From an uncultured Clostridia bacterium (GTDB taxonomy: Bacteria > Bacillota > Clostridia > Christensenellales > Pumilibacteraceae): DNA of 44,633 nt. The number at the start of each line of letters is the position of its first letter. Position 1 is the first letter of the stretch. The position numbers and the translations under genes are program-made. Location: NCBI GenBank assembly GCA_944362615.1, contig CALVTM010000023.1, positions 1 through 44,633 on the forward strand. Reading direction: 5' to 3'. Under the pieces are notes generated by a model. The model was not told where the DNA came from. It was given only the letters and a program-made list of their open reading frames with translations, and ran no database searches. Positions 31,439 through 41,286 of this stretch are shown here, piece by piece.

Positions 31439-31466
31439 AATGATTATCTCCTTAAAATTGTTATCT

Positions 31467-32333
31467 TTATTGTACAGCCGGAGACGAATTGTCATCGGCA
31501 TTTTTCACTAAAGTGCGTTCTTTTATCTTTTCCTTTTTCTCAGTAGACTCTCCGAAAAATACTGACGTAAGCATCGTAAGCACATACGCCTGTATGATCG
31601 CGTGCAACAGCGTAAACATAACTCCGACGAATACAGGAAGCACAAAACTGAGCGCCAGATAATAATATACAAGTTCCGTTACGAGCGTACCGCTGAGCAG
31701 TGCCCCGAATATTCGGAAACTCATGGATATAGGCAACGAAAAATCCTTCAGCGCCGTAAGCATTCCGCGGACTCCGTTAAGTATAAGTCCTCCGAACAGA
31801 ATAACAAGATACGACAGACATCCGATGGATATGGCGGCGTTGATATCCGAAAGCGGCGCAGGCAAACTGACAGTGGTCCCCTTTATCGTAAGTACGGGTA
31901 TGCCGAAAAGTTCAAAAATTGTTCCTACAAAAATGTATACGCCCGCGCTGAATATGTACGCGCCTATAAATCCCGAGTGCTTATGATTCGAACTTTCCGC
32001 AAGATTGCCGAAATATTCAACTACTGTCTCTATCGCAGCCTGAAATCTTCCGGGTATATTCTTAAAACGAGGAAATATGAATATGCGGAATATCACAGCA
32101 AAAATAAGTATGGAGGCGACTACGACCCAACTGGAGATAAGTCCCGGATTTACTTCCAGACTGCCGATTGCTATTTTATCTCCTTCGTGAAGTACGGCGT
32201 CCTTCATTACTTCGTTTATGCTCTCTTTTTCTTTGCCCATGCCGTTTGTTAAAACTATGCCCACTATCAGAAGAGCTGCAATCAATACGGAAACGACAAG
32301 AAATATAAGAGTTTTTTTGCTTATTTTTTTCAT
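31467..32333 (-). CDS. atpB: ATP synthase a subunit
   Basis: A 288-residue membrane protein with an N-terminal hydrophobic segment (about residues 9-29) and further helices. The essential arginine is Arg207 in SFRIFGALLSG, and HAIIQAYVLTML (Gln248) matches the last conserved helix. The usual Asn after RxFG is Ala here. The C-terminus is a charged tail after about residue 262. It is the first gene of the operon; no atpI is seen. The ribosome binding site is weak. Confidence 0.93.
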   Translation of the reverse strand: MKKISKKTLIFLVVSVLIAALLIVGIVLTNGMGKEKESINEVMKDAVLHEGDKIAIGSLEVNPGLISSWVVVASILIFAVIFRIFIFPRFKNIPGRFQAAIETVVEYFGNLAESSNHKHSGFIGAYIFSAGVYIFVGTIFELFGIPVLTIKGTTVSLPAPLSDINAAISIGCLSYLVILFGGLILNGVRGMLTALKDFSLPISMSFRIFGALLSGTLVTELVYYYLALSFVLPVFVGVMFTLLHAIIQAYVLTMLTSVFFGESTEKKEKIKERTLVKNADDNSSPAVQ

Positions 32334-32593
32334 TTGCTTTACGCCTGTCCCCAGCTGAAAATATAAAATTCTGTTCTTAATATTATAAAACTTACGATTT
32401 TAAAAGTAAACCGATAAACTTGACCGATACATTTTTAAAATTTTATTATTCTGCTATAAAGTTCAACCATTATAATATGTAATTGTAATAATGGCATAAT
32501 GTATATGAGAACATAAATATTATTTTAATAAACTTATTTATTTTTAGTAGTTTTGTACAATAATAATAATTTTCCTCAATAATTGCCGTAAAA
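32334..32593. other. A/T-rich gap between atpB and the rarA terminator
   Basis: About 260 bases of strongly A/T-rich DNA. Apart from the atp promoter at its left end I find no gene with a start and ribosome binding site, and no recognised RNA or riboswitch. Confidence 0.6.
32382..32410 (-). promoter_or_regulatory. Promoter of the ATP synthase operon
   Basis: Perfect -10 TATAAT at 32382-32387, 17-base spacer and a partial -35 TTTACT at 32405-32410. The leader to the atpB ATG would be about 40 bases. Confidence 0.68.
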
Positions 32594-32624
32594 AATGGCG
32601 TCGCATAAAAAGTGCGACGCCATT
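32594..32624 (-). terminator. Terminator of rarA
   Basis: A perfect 12-base-pair stem (AATGGCGTCGCA with TGCGACGCCATT) followed on the minus strand by TTTTACGG. It starts five bases after the rarA stop. Confidence 0.9.
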
Positions 32625-32628
32625 GTCG

Positions 32629-33948
32629 TTATTTGTTGTCTTGCTTGTTTATAATATTTTCCACTCGCTTCATAAACTCGGCTATTTTCGGTTCATCTCC
32701 CTCGCCTTTGGGGAAGTAAAACTTTTTGCCTAAAAGCGCATCCGGCATATATTCCTGTTTCACGTACCCTCCCTCGTCATGAGGATATATATATTTCCTG
32801 CCGTCATGATTGGGAGAATGCTCCGGATAATTTCGTAGCTGATACGGCACCACACTGTCGCCGCTCTCTTTTACACATTTTATTGCCGCGTCACGCGCTA
32901 TTACTACAGAATTGGACTTTGGCGAAGTTGCCACACATATTATGGCTTCCGTAAGCGGAATATACCCCTCGGGTGCGCCCATCCTCTCGTACGCCTGACA
33001 TGCACTTACCGCGACCACAAGCGCATTTGTATTCGCAAGACCTACGTCTTCCGCTGCATGCGCCATAAGTCTGCGAAAAATCAACATCGGATCGCAACCG
33101 CTTTCAATCAGTCTGAACGCATAGTACAATGCGGCGTCAGGAGCGCTTCCTCTCAATGACTTGCAGAATGCCGAAAGCATGTCGTAATACAATGTCTCAT
33201 CTACAGTCAATAACTTTTTCTGAGCGGACTGTTCAGCCACGTTGCCGTCGATAGTGATCCGTCCTTCAGCATCCGGAGGCGTAGACAACACAGCCAGTTC
33301 AAGAGATCCGAGTGCGCTGCGCATATCTCCGTTAGCCGCCCACACAAAGTGCGAAAGAGCCTCGTTGGTAACTGTCAGTTCAAGATTGCCGTAACCGTTT
33401 TTCTTATCCGATATAGCCCGGAGCAACCCCTCTTTAATATCATCGTCAGTTAGCGGTTTAAGCTCAAATACCCTGCATCTGGACACTATTGCATTTGTCA
33501 TCGATACATAAGGATTTTCTGTAGTAGAACCTATGAAGATTATACTTCCGTCCTCTATTGCGGAAAGGACGCAATCAGACTGAGCTTTATTCCATCTGTG
33601 ACACTCGTCGAGAAGAAGGTATGTGCGTTTACCGTACATCTTAAGACGATCCCGCGCTTCTTCGATCAGTTTTTTCGCATCCGCCACACCCGACGATACC
33701 GCATTCATTTTAGCAAATGCGCCGTGAGTGGATTCAGCAATGATCGAAGCAAGCGTTGTTTTGCCTGTTCCGGGAGGTCCGAAAAATATACAGCTGCCCA
33801 GCTTATCAGTTCTGATCGCACGCGCAAGCAGCGAATCGGGGGACACAAGATGTTTCTGCCCGATAAATTCCGCAAGAGAATGCGGTCTCATCCTTTCGGC
33901 AAGCGGCGCCATCATATTGCCCGCAGCAATTGTGAACAAGTCGTCCAT
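32629..33948 (-). CDS. rarA: Replication-associated recombination protein A (RarA/MgsA)
   Basis: A 439-residue AAA+ ATPase that acts at stalled replication forks. The N-terminus MDDLF then APLAERMRPHSLAEFIGQKHL matches the family. Walker A is GPPGTGKT (residues 57-64), Walker B is LLLDECHRWNKAQSD and sensor 1 IGSTTENP. The C-terminal part carries the RarA tetramerisation domain (EHSPNHDGRKYIYPHDEGGY is a conserved stretch). It is a single-gene unit with a strong promoter and terminator. The -10 is eight bases from the ATG. Confidence 0.96.
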   Translation of the reverse strand: MDDLFTIAAGNMMAPLAERMRPHSLAEFIGQKHLVSPDSLLARAIRTDKLGSCIFFGPPGTGKTTLASIIAESTHGAFAKMNAVSSGVADAKKLIEEARDRLKMYGKRTYLLLDECHRWNKAQSDCVLSAIEDGSIIFIGSTTENPYVSMTNAIVSRCRVFELKPLTDDDIKEGLLRAISDKKNGYGNLELTVTNEALSHFVWAANGDMRSALGSLELAVLSTPPDAEGRITIDGNVAEQSAQKKLLTVDETLYYDMLSAFCKSLRGSAPDAALYYAFRLIESGCDPMLIFRRLMAHAAEDVGLANTNALVVAVSACQAYERMGAPEGYIPLTEAIICVATSPKSNSVVIARDAAIKCVKESGDSVVPYQLRNYPEHSPNHDGRKYIYPHDEGGYVKQEYMPDALLGKKFYFPKGEGDEPKIAEFMKRVENIINKQDNK

Positions 33949-33956
33949 TTGCGTGT

Positions 33957-33985
33957 ATTATACTACATAAAATCTGTATAGTCAA
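33957..33985 (-). promoter_or_regulatory. Promoter of rarA, predicting a leaderless mRNA
   Basis: -35 TTGACT at 33980-33985, 17-base spacer, perfect -10 TATAAT at 33957-33962. The next eight bases, ACACGCAA, lead straight into the ATG at 33948. Transcription should begin at or just before the start codon. Confidence 0.85.
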
Positions 33986-34025
33986 CAAAATTATCCATCG
34001 ATTTAAAGCGAAGGACGTACCTGCT

Positions 34026-37000
34026 TCAGCGTTTGCTTCTGTGGATTGTTATCTTTTTATTTTGTAAGGAACTTATCTTAAATGTGTCAGATGTGTATTC
34101 TGCTCCGTTTATGTGTATTGAAGTTTCTCCCGTGCCTTCGGAAATGATATCAAACGTAAATGATCCGCATCGACTGTTTACGGTAATTTCAGCGTGTCCT
34201 TTAACCATACGCGGGCGGAATGTTACCCGATCTTCGGATATTCTTATTCCGTAATGATATTCTATTATAGTTCTGTACATCCAGCCGGCAGCACCTGTGT
34301 ACCATGTCCAGCCGCCCCGCCCTGCGAGTGCGCCCGAATATACATCACCTGCCATTACATACGGTTCTTTGAGATACTTTTCTACGCCGTTTAAATCAGA
34401 TGTGTGAGATATCGGCAGCAGCTCAATAAGCAGTTTTTCGGCAAGTTCATCCATTCCGGCTTCATAAAGTGCGCGGATAAACCACACCGCAGCATGTGTA
34501 TACTGTCCGCCGTTTTCACGCACACCCGCAGGATATTCTGCAATATATCCCACCCTTTTATCGATAAACGGCGGATCAAGCAGTTTTATTATTTTATTTT
34601 CAGGATCGTACAGCTTGCCGTAAGCCGTAGTCAGGATCTGTCTCGCGTCATCACCGCTTTCTATTCCCGACAACACCGCCCATGCTGAAACAAGCAGATC
34701 TATTTTGCATTCGTCACATTCTTCAGTACCTATCGGTTTTCCGTCGTCATCAAACGCGCGTATATATCTGTCGGATAAACGACATGACGCCACACCTTCT
34801 CTCAGCCGACGTCTTAAATCTGCAAGCCGAGCCCGGTCCTCATCTTTTGCATATCTGATAAATCTGCCGGCAGAATAATATGCAAACATAGAGCACCATA
34901 CGCTCTCGCCTTTTCCCTCGATCCCCAGCCTGTCCATGCCATCGTTCCAGTCTCCGCTTCCGATCAGTACAAGACCGCGTGACGATAACTTTACCGAATC
35001 AAAAGCGCGCATGACATGCTCCCTAATCGTTCCGATAATTGAGCTCTCCGTCATGGGGCCGTACACTGATTGCTGACCGTTAGGTATAGGCGTGTTCTCC
35101 AGATACGGCGCAAATTCATCAAGTAAACTGCTGTCACCGGTATATTCCACGTAATCGGCAACGGCAACTGGCAAAAATAATTTATCGTCACAAATGTGCG
35201 TCCGTACGCCGGTCGCAGGTTCGTGCCACCAGTGCATAACGTCCCCCGCTTCAAACTGATGACCCGCGCATCTGATGATGAATTTCCGCACTTCTACCGC
35301 ATGTGTTCCGAGCAACGCTGAAGCATCCTGGAGCGCATCGCGAAAACCGGTTGCTCCGCCCGGTTGCTGAAATCCGCATTTAGCAGTGAACCGAGCAATA
35401 TATGTCTGATAATGTAACCACTTCAAATAGTACCTGAATGGTATCTCATCGCTTTCTGCAAGGCTTATATGTTTGAATTTTGAAAGCACTCTAACAAAAG
35501 CATTTTCCGCTTTAGAGTCTGTTATTAATATAGGTCTGCCGGACAAAGCAAAAGTAATTCGCACAGTTTTTTCTGAAGGTATTTTCAGTTTGCATGCATA
35601 TGCCAATGCAGGCGTAATTCCGTTATTACCAAGTCGTGAACATGTTCTGATTCTGCCTGCCGTATCTCTGTAACTCTCTGCGTAATGAGATACACTTTCG
35701 GCTGGTATGCTTGCGGTCAAGTAAAGGGATAGCTCTCCGCATACGGCATAAATGCCCCCGTTATATTCGCCCCCTTTTATTCCTCCTGCCGTACGCTGCT
35801 TTATGTCTCCCATTACCAGTTCTGCAAAATACATAATATCAAGCGATCTTAAACGGTTTGATCTGTTGTCGATATCAATGACAGAATATTTGATCCCGCT
35901 TTCTATAAATACACGGCGGGTTATTTCCAGCTCATTGCATCCACACTTATATTCACTGTATCCGAAACCGTGATATGTTGTGTATGCGCAATTAGCAGAT
36001 ATAGCCGTGCGTGAGGTACTCCACAGCAGATCACCTTCCGCAAACGCTACCCCGTCACCGGGAATGTCGTTGAGTTCATCGCAGGAGTGTCGCGTAAATT
36101 TATTTTCTCTCGCATTTGACGCAAACGTAAATTCGCCGTTATCTGAAGTCAGACAACCGATCGTACCGTCGCTCATAACGTTATACCATGGTGACGGGGT
36201 TGCCGCGTCGATAAAATAACCGCAATCGTGACAAAACCCGCCTATCCCGAGTTCGGTCTCCATGCGTCTGACCGGCAACGCTTTTCTTTTACACTCCAGC
36301 GGAGATATGGCATGAAAAGGCAAAAGCACTTTATTTCTTATTGCCCTTACGTCCGTACCGGCAGCTAAGACCTGTGCCGCTTCATCTGTCATTCCGGACG
36401 AAATATCGCAAATTCTGCATATGCCTCCGGAACCGGCAACAGCATCCATAAGTTCAGTTAACGCGTTAGAAGAATAAGACGCGGGAATACGATTAAGTAT
36501 GGTGATACTGCATACTGCTCCGTATCTTGCCGCTTCGCCAAGATATCTTACTGCGCTGACCGCATAACTTAAAGTATTTTCCGAGACGACCAATGTCAAT
36601 TGCTTTGGCGCACCGCAGACTTTACCTCCGAATATAAGCTCGGAAGCAACTTCGCGATATATCGCAGGTATTCTGTTTTTGTGAGCGATCTCTCTGCCGT
36701 ATAGTAACATATACTCGACAGCACCGCGATCCTTACACAGCATTCCCATTTCATCCAGCGCATCTTTGTTACCGCATGCCAGAATAAAATCAATAGTTTT
36801 TTCTTCTCCGGGCGCAAGTACAAACTCTGTTCTGGCGGATAAAAACCCTTCCGTAGTCATACCGAAAGACGGTGATTTTCCGCTACGAGCACATCTCTCG
36901 TCTCCGCAATAAGAAGCTGGTAATGAGCAGTATAAGCCGACTGATTCGTCAGTATCCCTTCTGCGCGCATACGCGTAGTCAAATTTATCGTTTTTTGCAG

Positions 37001-40000
37001 TCTGTATAAACATACGTGAGAACGTCTTATGAGCAAGATCCGTCTCCCTGTATGTTATACCAGGTATAATACGAGCTATGACAGACATAATAGCTGCGTT
37101 ATTGGTAGTATTTTTGCACTTGATTCGTCTGATTTCCGCATTTTTACCTGCAAGTACAGTCGCTTCTGTTTCGAAAAAAATTCCGAAATATTCTGACAGA
37201 AACCGCGAGGATCCATATTCACGAATACACTCGGAGTCCACCGTGATCTCTCTTTCCGGTTTTTTCCCTATCAAAGCATGCAGTGTAAGACCTTGCATAT
37301 CGTCAAATCGGGAGAGATATATTCCGCCGCACAGCTGAGCGTTTCTTCCGTGCTCATTGATAATAAGCCTGTAATTGCCGTCGGTTAGCATGTCGATATC
37401 AGGCATTCTATTTCTCTCTGGGACACGGACAAACTCTTGCTCACGGTCTTTCAGCCTGGCTTTTCTTTGTTTTACAGCACCTTTCAGTGATGATGGTTCC
37501 TCTTCCATAAGAAGACATGCCGCCCTTACTCCGGGGTGCATATTCATTCTATTTTTCGTGCTACCCGGTGCCAGCATATTACATACGGAAAGCATGATCA
37601 TTCCCTGATGATGAGTCATGCACGCGCGTTGAACAGTGTTTGTTGTCATGTCTATCGAATCATATAATCCTATTTCACTTAGAAACTCATCTAACCCATC
37701 AGGATTAGCATAAGCACTCCCGACTGCCGTTAACATTACCGCCGCATAAGGTGCAAACACGTCTTTTCCCGAGTAGGGCGCCAAGGCGATTGAAGGTGCG
37801 CCGAATGCCATGTATTTATTGTCACCGTTTGCATATTTTTCACCATATAATGATTCACTGGCGCCGCATACGGGTGATGATCTTCTTGATGCATAGTCCG
37901 CATGTTCGGCGGCCGCACCTTCTGCACTCCGAGCGAGTAACGAGCCTTTGGGCGCAGGCAGATAAATCAGCGGAAGCATATACTCAAACACCCCGCCAGT
38001 CCATGAAGCGAGCGCAGAGTGCTTTCCCTTCAGACACATTCTGGAAAGCTCATAATACCCGTCTTTCTGAGCTTTACCGCAAGCGTACATCATCAGATAT
38101 GTCAATGTGCTTTCTGATGCAAGTAAATCATACCTGCCCTTATCTGCCTCGTTGCTTTCTGTATTATACCCTATACGTACAGCGTTTTTATCTTTTAAAA
38201 AACTCAGATCCATTGCGTCTATGAGCCTTTCCGCTACAGATGCATTTTCTCCGCCTACGGACATTACATGCACCAGGGCAGCAATAAGATTGCCGCAATC
38301 AACGGACGAAACGTAAGCCGGTTTAAGAACATTGCCGCGAGTATCATACCAATTATATGGACACCCTCTGTACTTCTTTAGTTCCGTCAGACGTTTCAGC
38401 ACTTTACCTATCACCCTGTCCCGTTCACATTCCGTTATAACGGACATATCTGCAGCACATATAGCAGCAGAAAGTGTCATTCCTATATCGGTCGGCGAAG
38501 TACGCATCGCCCAGCCGCAATTTTCCGAATAATTATCCGGCGGCAGGTAATCAGCGGTTATCAGGGCATGTTCAAAATACTTCCATGTTTTCACGGAAAT
38601 ATTCCGCCAATACAAGGCGCTGTTTTTATCAATGGCTTTAGCTTTATCTTCTACGGAAAGCAGAAGATCAGCAGGTAATGCCGATAAGAATATCAAGGCG
38701 AAAATAAGTGAAATTACATCAGGGCGCAGTGCAAATAGAACGGCACACAAAATACCGACGACCAATGACGAAAGCATCAAAGGACGCTTAACTTTTATCG
38801 GCGAATACGTCGTCCACTCAAGTAAATTTTTTCCAGTGATCAATCGGATAACCGCAATAATTGTCGCTTTCATACTTACGAAAGCAGTATGCGGTAAGTA
38901 AGCTATAGTCACAAGCGCCTGTGCCGCACCGCGCAACGCTTCTTTGGTATTTACAAACATTGCCGACAATGAAAGCGCAGTCATAAGTATTTCAGGTGTT
39001 ATTGCAAATAATGCAAACGCCGGCATTCTAAGTATCAGCGACATAATGATTATACAAACGGATAATTGAGGATGTAATATCCGAAGTAAATTATCTACAG
39101 CCAAAAACAGTGCAACGGGAGATATTTTTCTTCTGCGCGAATTGCCGAACATATCCGGGGAATTTCTACGCAGATACGGAATATTCTGTATATCTCCCCT
39201 CATCCATCTTTCGGCACGGGAATAATACGCGGCAGATGTATGCGGATATTCCTCAAGAGCAGATACGCCTGACCACCCGCATCCTGCCAGTTCGCCCTCA
39301 ATGAAATCATGGCTAAGTATTCTGCCTTTTGGTAAAGCTGTTCCCGTCAGTTCTGAAAACTTCTGAACTCGGTAAATCCCCTTGCCTGTGTAACATGTAT
39401 ATCCGTGTAATTTTCGCAAAGCATCTGAATTACAGTCGTAATGCGATACGCCGGCGTTACCGCACATAAGACGAGAAAAAGGGGTCGTAAGCTTGCTTAA
39501 ATAAGACCGCATATTCAACGCCATAACGGCAAATTTAGCGTTATACGGATGTTCCATTATGGCAACAAGTCTGTCGGCATCGACAAGAGCTGTATCTGAA
39601 TCCAGTGTTATCACATATTTACATTCCGGCAGAGTACCTGAGATAACGACATTTTCTATCTTGCCGCCGAGAAGTACGGAATTGAAGTCACAAATTGCTC
39701 CCCTTTTGCGATCAACTGGTTTTTTACGCAAAAATATGAACGTGCGTTCGTGCTTTAAAATTTCTCGTACATCTTTTTCGGCTTGCTCTGAAGTATAATC
39801 CTTTCCGATACAGTCAACGATTAATCCATAAGAAAAAGCAGCGTTTCTGGCAGCGCACGCCATAGTCATCAGGTGCCTGTAAGCTTCAATCAACGTGATT
39901 TTATTTTTTACCGCAACACATATAACTATTGCCGTATGAGGCATGGAAAATTTATCTTCAGCCAATTCAGGCACAGGCGGAGACGGAAGTATTCTGCCGG

Positions 40001-41219
40001 CAATATACAGATATAACGTATTTACAGACAAAAATATTATCGGGAATAATAAAACCGAACAAATAATGCTCCCTACACTTACGTTGATCAAAGCGGTAAT
40101 TATACTGAAAATCGCCGCACATGTCACCGATATAAGTATTCGGGCAGTTAATCTATCACGTGAATATTTGGGCATCAGATATTCGGATATGTCACTGCCG
40201 GTCATTTTGGCACAATCGCATATCATTTCCGCAGCTTCCACTTCGTCAATTTTTTTCTTTGCGGCTATTTTAGAGTTAAGAACAAGAAATTCCTTTTGGG
40301 TGCGCTCGCTGAGATTTTCAAAACCGCAGTCGCGAGTATAATATACCTCGGCTGCCGGCGAAAGCGAAATAAAAAATTTATCCGTAAAAATATTCTTACG
40401 CAACTCATCAAAAAGCATTGTGATTCCTGCCGAATATTCAGCCAACATATTATCATCTATTGATGACGCTGCGTATACGTCCATTCCGTAAGCGGCAGAA
40501 AGTTCATTCGCAGTACTTGATGAACATATTTCAGAATATACTCTTACATATGAGGCGTTTGAACAATATTCTGCAGATGGTTTTCCTTTACGCGAATCAG
40601 TCACGGCGCGTACTCTCATTTTATCGCGAAAAACTATTTTTGACGCATACACTGCAAGCTGTTTGATGAGAGCCAGACGAAATGCAGGCTTTAACGCCAC
40701 GATCTCTTCCCATGTCAGCCGATGTTTTGACGATAGAATCCCTACGCAAGCGGCCACTGCCGATCGATCCGAAATCAGTCCGAGACCGCTTGCTACAACA
40801 TCCGCAAAAGCAAGTATTCCCCCCTCTCGCCTTTGTGGAAGCCGGTAAATCGATTTTAATGCCGGGCGAATTTCGGCAACTGCGCTTAAATACAATAAAT
40901 AATTTTCGGCAAAAATCCTTTCAAAATCAGATAAAATTTTACCCGACTTATTTTTTTCGATTACTATGGTATAAGCGCATTTACAATACTTTTCCGCAAG
41001 TATAAGGTCTCTGTTTGCGCTTCCTCTTTCATCTGCGCCACTTAACGAACGTATTCGCGCATGCACTTCTTTTTCAGTAAGCTTTTCGGGCAGTTTAAAT
41101 CCCATATCCGGCAATACATATGATGCAAGATATATCGCAGTAATCACGGCCGCAATTAATATAAGTACGATAACAATAAGAATAGAATATAGCACGGAAT
41201 AATTATTGACGATAAGCAC
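34026..41219 (-). CDS. Cyclic beta-1,2-glucan synthase-like protein (GT84 + GH94)
   Basis: A 2397-residue membrane enzyme. Order of parts: an N-terminal membrane helix (about residues 9-32), two more near 365-420, a processive glycosyltransferase domain with DSDT (near 541) and RWMRGDIQ (near 673), membrane helices at about 700-860, a glycoamylase-like region (HHQGM near 1203), and a C-terminal GH94 phosphorylase module (GFRDALQD near 1958, GDWNDGMDRLG near 2091). In Brucella and rhizobial Cgs/NdvB these make and size beta-1,2-glucan. This protein is several hundred residues shorter than the about 2870 of Brucella Cgs. It starts with GTG and no ribosome binding site or clear promoter is seen, so the exact start is uncertain. 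It is monocistronic. Confidence 0.88.
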   Translation of the reverse strand: MLIVNNYSVLYSILIVIVLILIAAVITAIYLASYVLPDMGFKLPEKLTEKEVHARIRSLSGADERGSANRDLILAEKYCKCAYTIVIEKNKSGKILSDFERIFAENYLLYLSAVAEIRPALKSIYRLPQRREGGILAFADVVASGLGLISDRSAVAACVGILSSKHRLTWEEIVALKPAFRLALIKQLAVYASKIVFRDKMRVRAVTDSRKGKPSAEYCSNASYVRVYSEICSSSTANELSAAYGMDVYAASSIDDNMLAEYSAGITMLFDELRKNIFTDKFFISLSPAAEVYYTRDCGFENLSERTQKEFLVLNSKIAAKKKIDEVEAAEMICDCAKMTGSDISEYLMPKYSRDRLTARILISVTCAAIFSIITALINVSVGSIICSVLLFPIIFLSVNTLYLYIAGRILPSPPVPELAEDKFSMPHTAIVICVAVKNKITLIEAYRHLMTMACAARNAAFSYGLIVDCIGKDYTSEQAEKDVREILKHERTFIFLRKKPVDRKRGAICDFNSVLLGGKIENVVISGTLPECKYVITLDSDTALVDADRLVAIMEHPYNAKFAVMALNMRSYLSKLTTPFSRLMCGNAGVSHYDCNSDALRKLHGYTCYTGKGIYRVQKFSELTGTALPKGRILSHDFIEGELAGCGWSGVSALEEYPHTSAAYYSRAERWMRGDIQNIPYLRRNSPDMFGNSRRRKISPVALFLAVDNLLRILHPQLSVCIIIMSLILRMPAFALFAITPEILMTALSLSAMFVNTKEALRGAAQALVTIAYLPHTAFVSMKATIIAVIRLITGKNLLEWTTYSPIKVKRPLMLSSLVVGILCAVLFALRPDVISLIFALIFLSALPADLLLSVEDKAKAIDKNSALYWRNISVKTWKYFEHALITADYLPPDNYSENCGWAMRTSPTDIGMTLSAAICAADMSVITECERDRVIGKVLKRLTELKKYRGCPYNWYDTRGNVLKPAYVSSVDCGNLIAALVHVMSVGGENASVAERLIDAMDLSFLKDKNAVRIGYNTESNEADKGRYDLLASESTLTYLMMYACGKAQKDGYYELSRMCLKGKHSALASWTGGVFEYMLPLIYLPAPKGSLLARSAEGAAAEHADYASRRSSPVCGASESLYGEKYANGDNKYMAFGAPSIALAPYSGKDVFAPYAAVMLTAVGSAYANPDGLDEFLSEIGLYDSIDMTTNTVQRACMTHHQGMIMLSVCNMLAPGSTKNRMNMHPGVRAACLLMEEEPSSLKGAVKQRKARLKDREQEFVRVPERNRMPDIDMLTDGNYRLIINEHGRNAQLCGGIYLSRFDDMQGLTLHALIGKKPEREITVDSECIREYGSSRFLSEYFGIFFETEATVLAGKNAEIRRIKCKNTTNNAAIMSVIARIIPGITYRETDLAHKTFSRMFIQTAKNDKFDYAYARRRDTDESVGLYCSLPASYCGDERCARSGKSPSFGMTTEGFLSARTEFVLAPGEEKTIDFILACGNKDALDEMGMLCKDRGAVEYMLLYGREIAHKNRIPAIYREVASELIFGGKVCGAPKQLTLVVSENTLSYAVSAVRYLGEAARYGAVCSITILNRIPASYSSNALTELMDAVAGSGGICRICDISSGMTDEAAQVLAAGTDVRAIRNKVLLPFHAISPLECKRKALPVRRMETELGIGGFCHDCGYFIDAATPSPWYNVMSDGTIGCLTSDNGEFTFASNARENKFTRHSCDELNDIPGDGVAFAEGDLLWSTSRTAISANCAYTTYHGFGYSEYKCGCNELEITRRVFIESGIKYSVIDIDNRSNRLRSLDIMYFAELVMGDIKQRTAGGIKGGEYNGGIYAVCGELSLYLTASIPAESVSHYAESYRDTAGRIRTCSRLGNNGITPALAYACKLKIPSEKTVRITFALSGRPILITDSKAENAFVRVLSKFKHISLAESDEIPFRYYLKWLHYQTYIARFTAKCGFQQPGGATGFRDALQDASALLGTHAVEVRKFIIRCAGHQFEAGDVMHWWHEPATGVRTHICDDKLFLPVAVADYVEYTGDSSLLDEFAPYLENTPIPNGQQSVYGPMTESSIIGTIREHVMRAFDSVKLSSRGLVLIGSGDWNDGMDRLGIEGKGESVWCSMFAYYSAGRFIRYAKDEDRARLADLRRRLREGVASCRLSDRYIRAFDDDGKPIGTEECDECKIDLLVSAWAVLSGIESGDDARQILTTAYGKLYDPENKIIKLLDPPFIDKRVGYIAEYPAGVRENGGQYTHAAVWFIRALYEAGMDELAEKLLIELLPISHTSDLNGVEKYLKEPYVMAGDVYSGALAGRGGWTWYTGAAGWMYRTIIEYHYGIRISEDRVTFRPRMVKGHAEITVNSRCGSFTFDIISEGTGETSIHINGAEYTSDTFKISSLQNKKITIHRSKR

Positions 41220-41250
41220 AATACAATAACGGTAATTCCGGAAAATTTGC

Positions 41251-41280
41251 TTGATTTTTATATTTAAAAAGTTATATAAT
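41251..41280 (+). promoter_or_regulatory. Promoter of rnpB
   Basis: -35 TTGATT at 41251-41256, 18-base spacer, perfect -10 TATAAT at 41275-41280. The predicted start coincides with the 5' strand of RNase P helix P1 at 41287. Confidence 0.8.
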
Positions 41281-41286
41281 AGCTAC

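Noticed and set aside
31439..31501. Longer start of atpE overlapping atpB
   Set aside because: The extra 21 residues are charged and lie within the atpB coding end. AAGGAGA correctly spaced supports the ATG at 31438.
41220..41286. Divergent promoter for the glucan synthase gene
   Set aside because: A TATAAA is present on the minus strand at 41257-41262, but no -35 at 16-18 bases, so I could not support a promoter.
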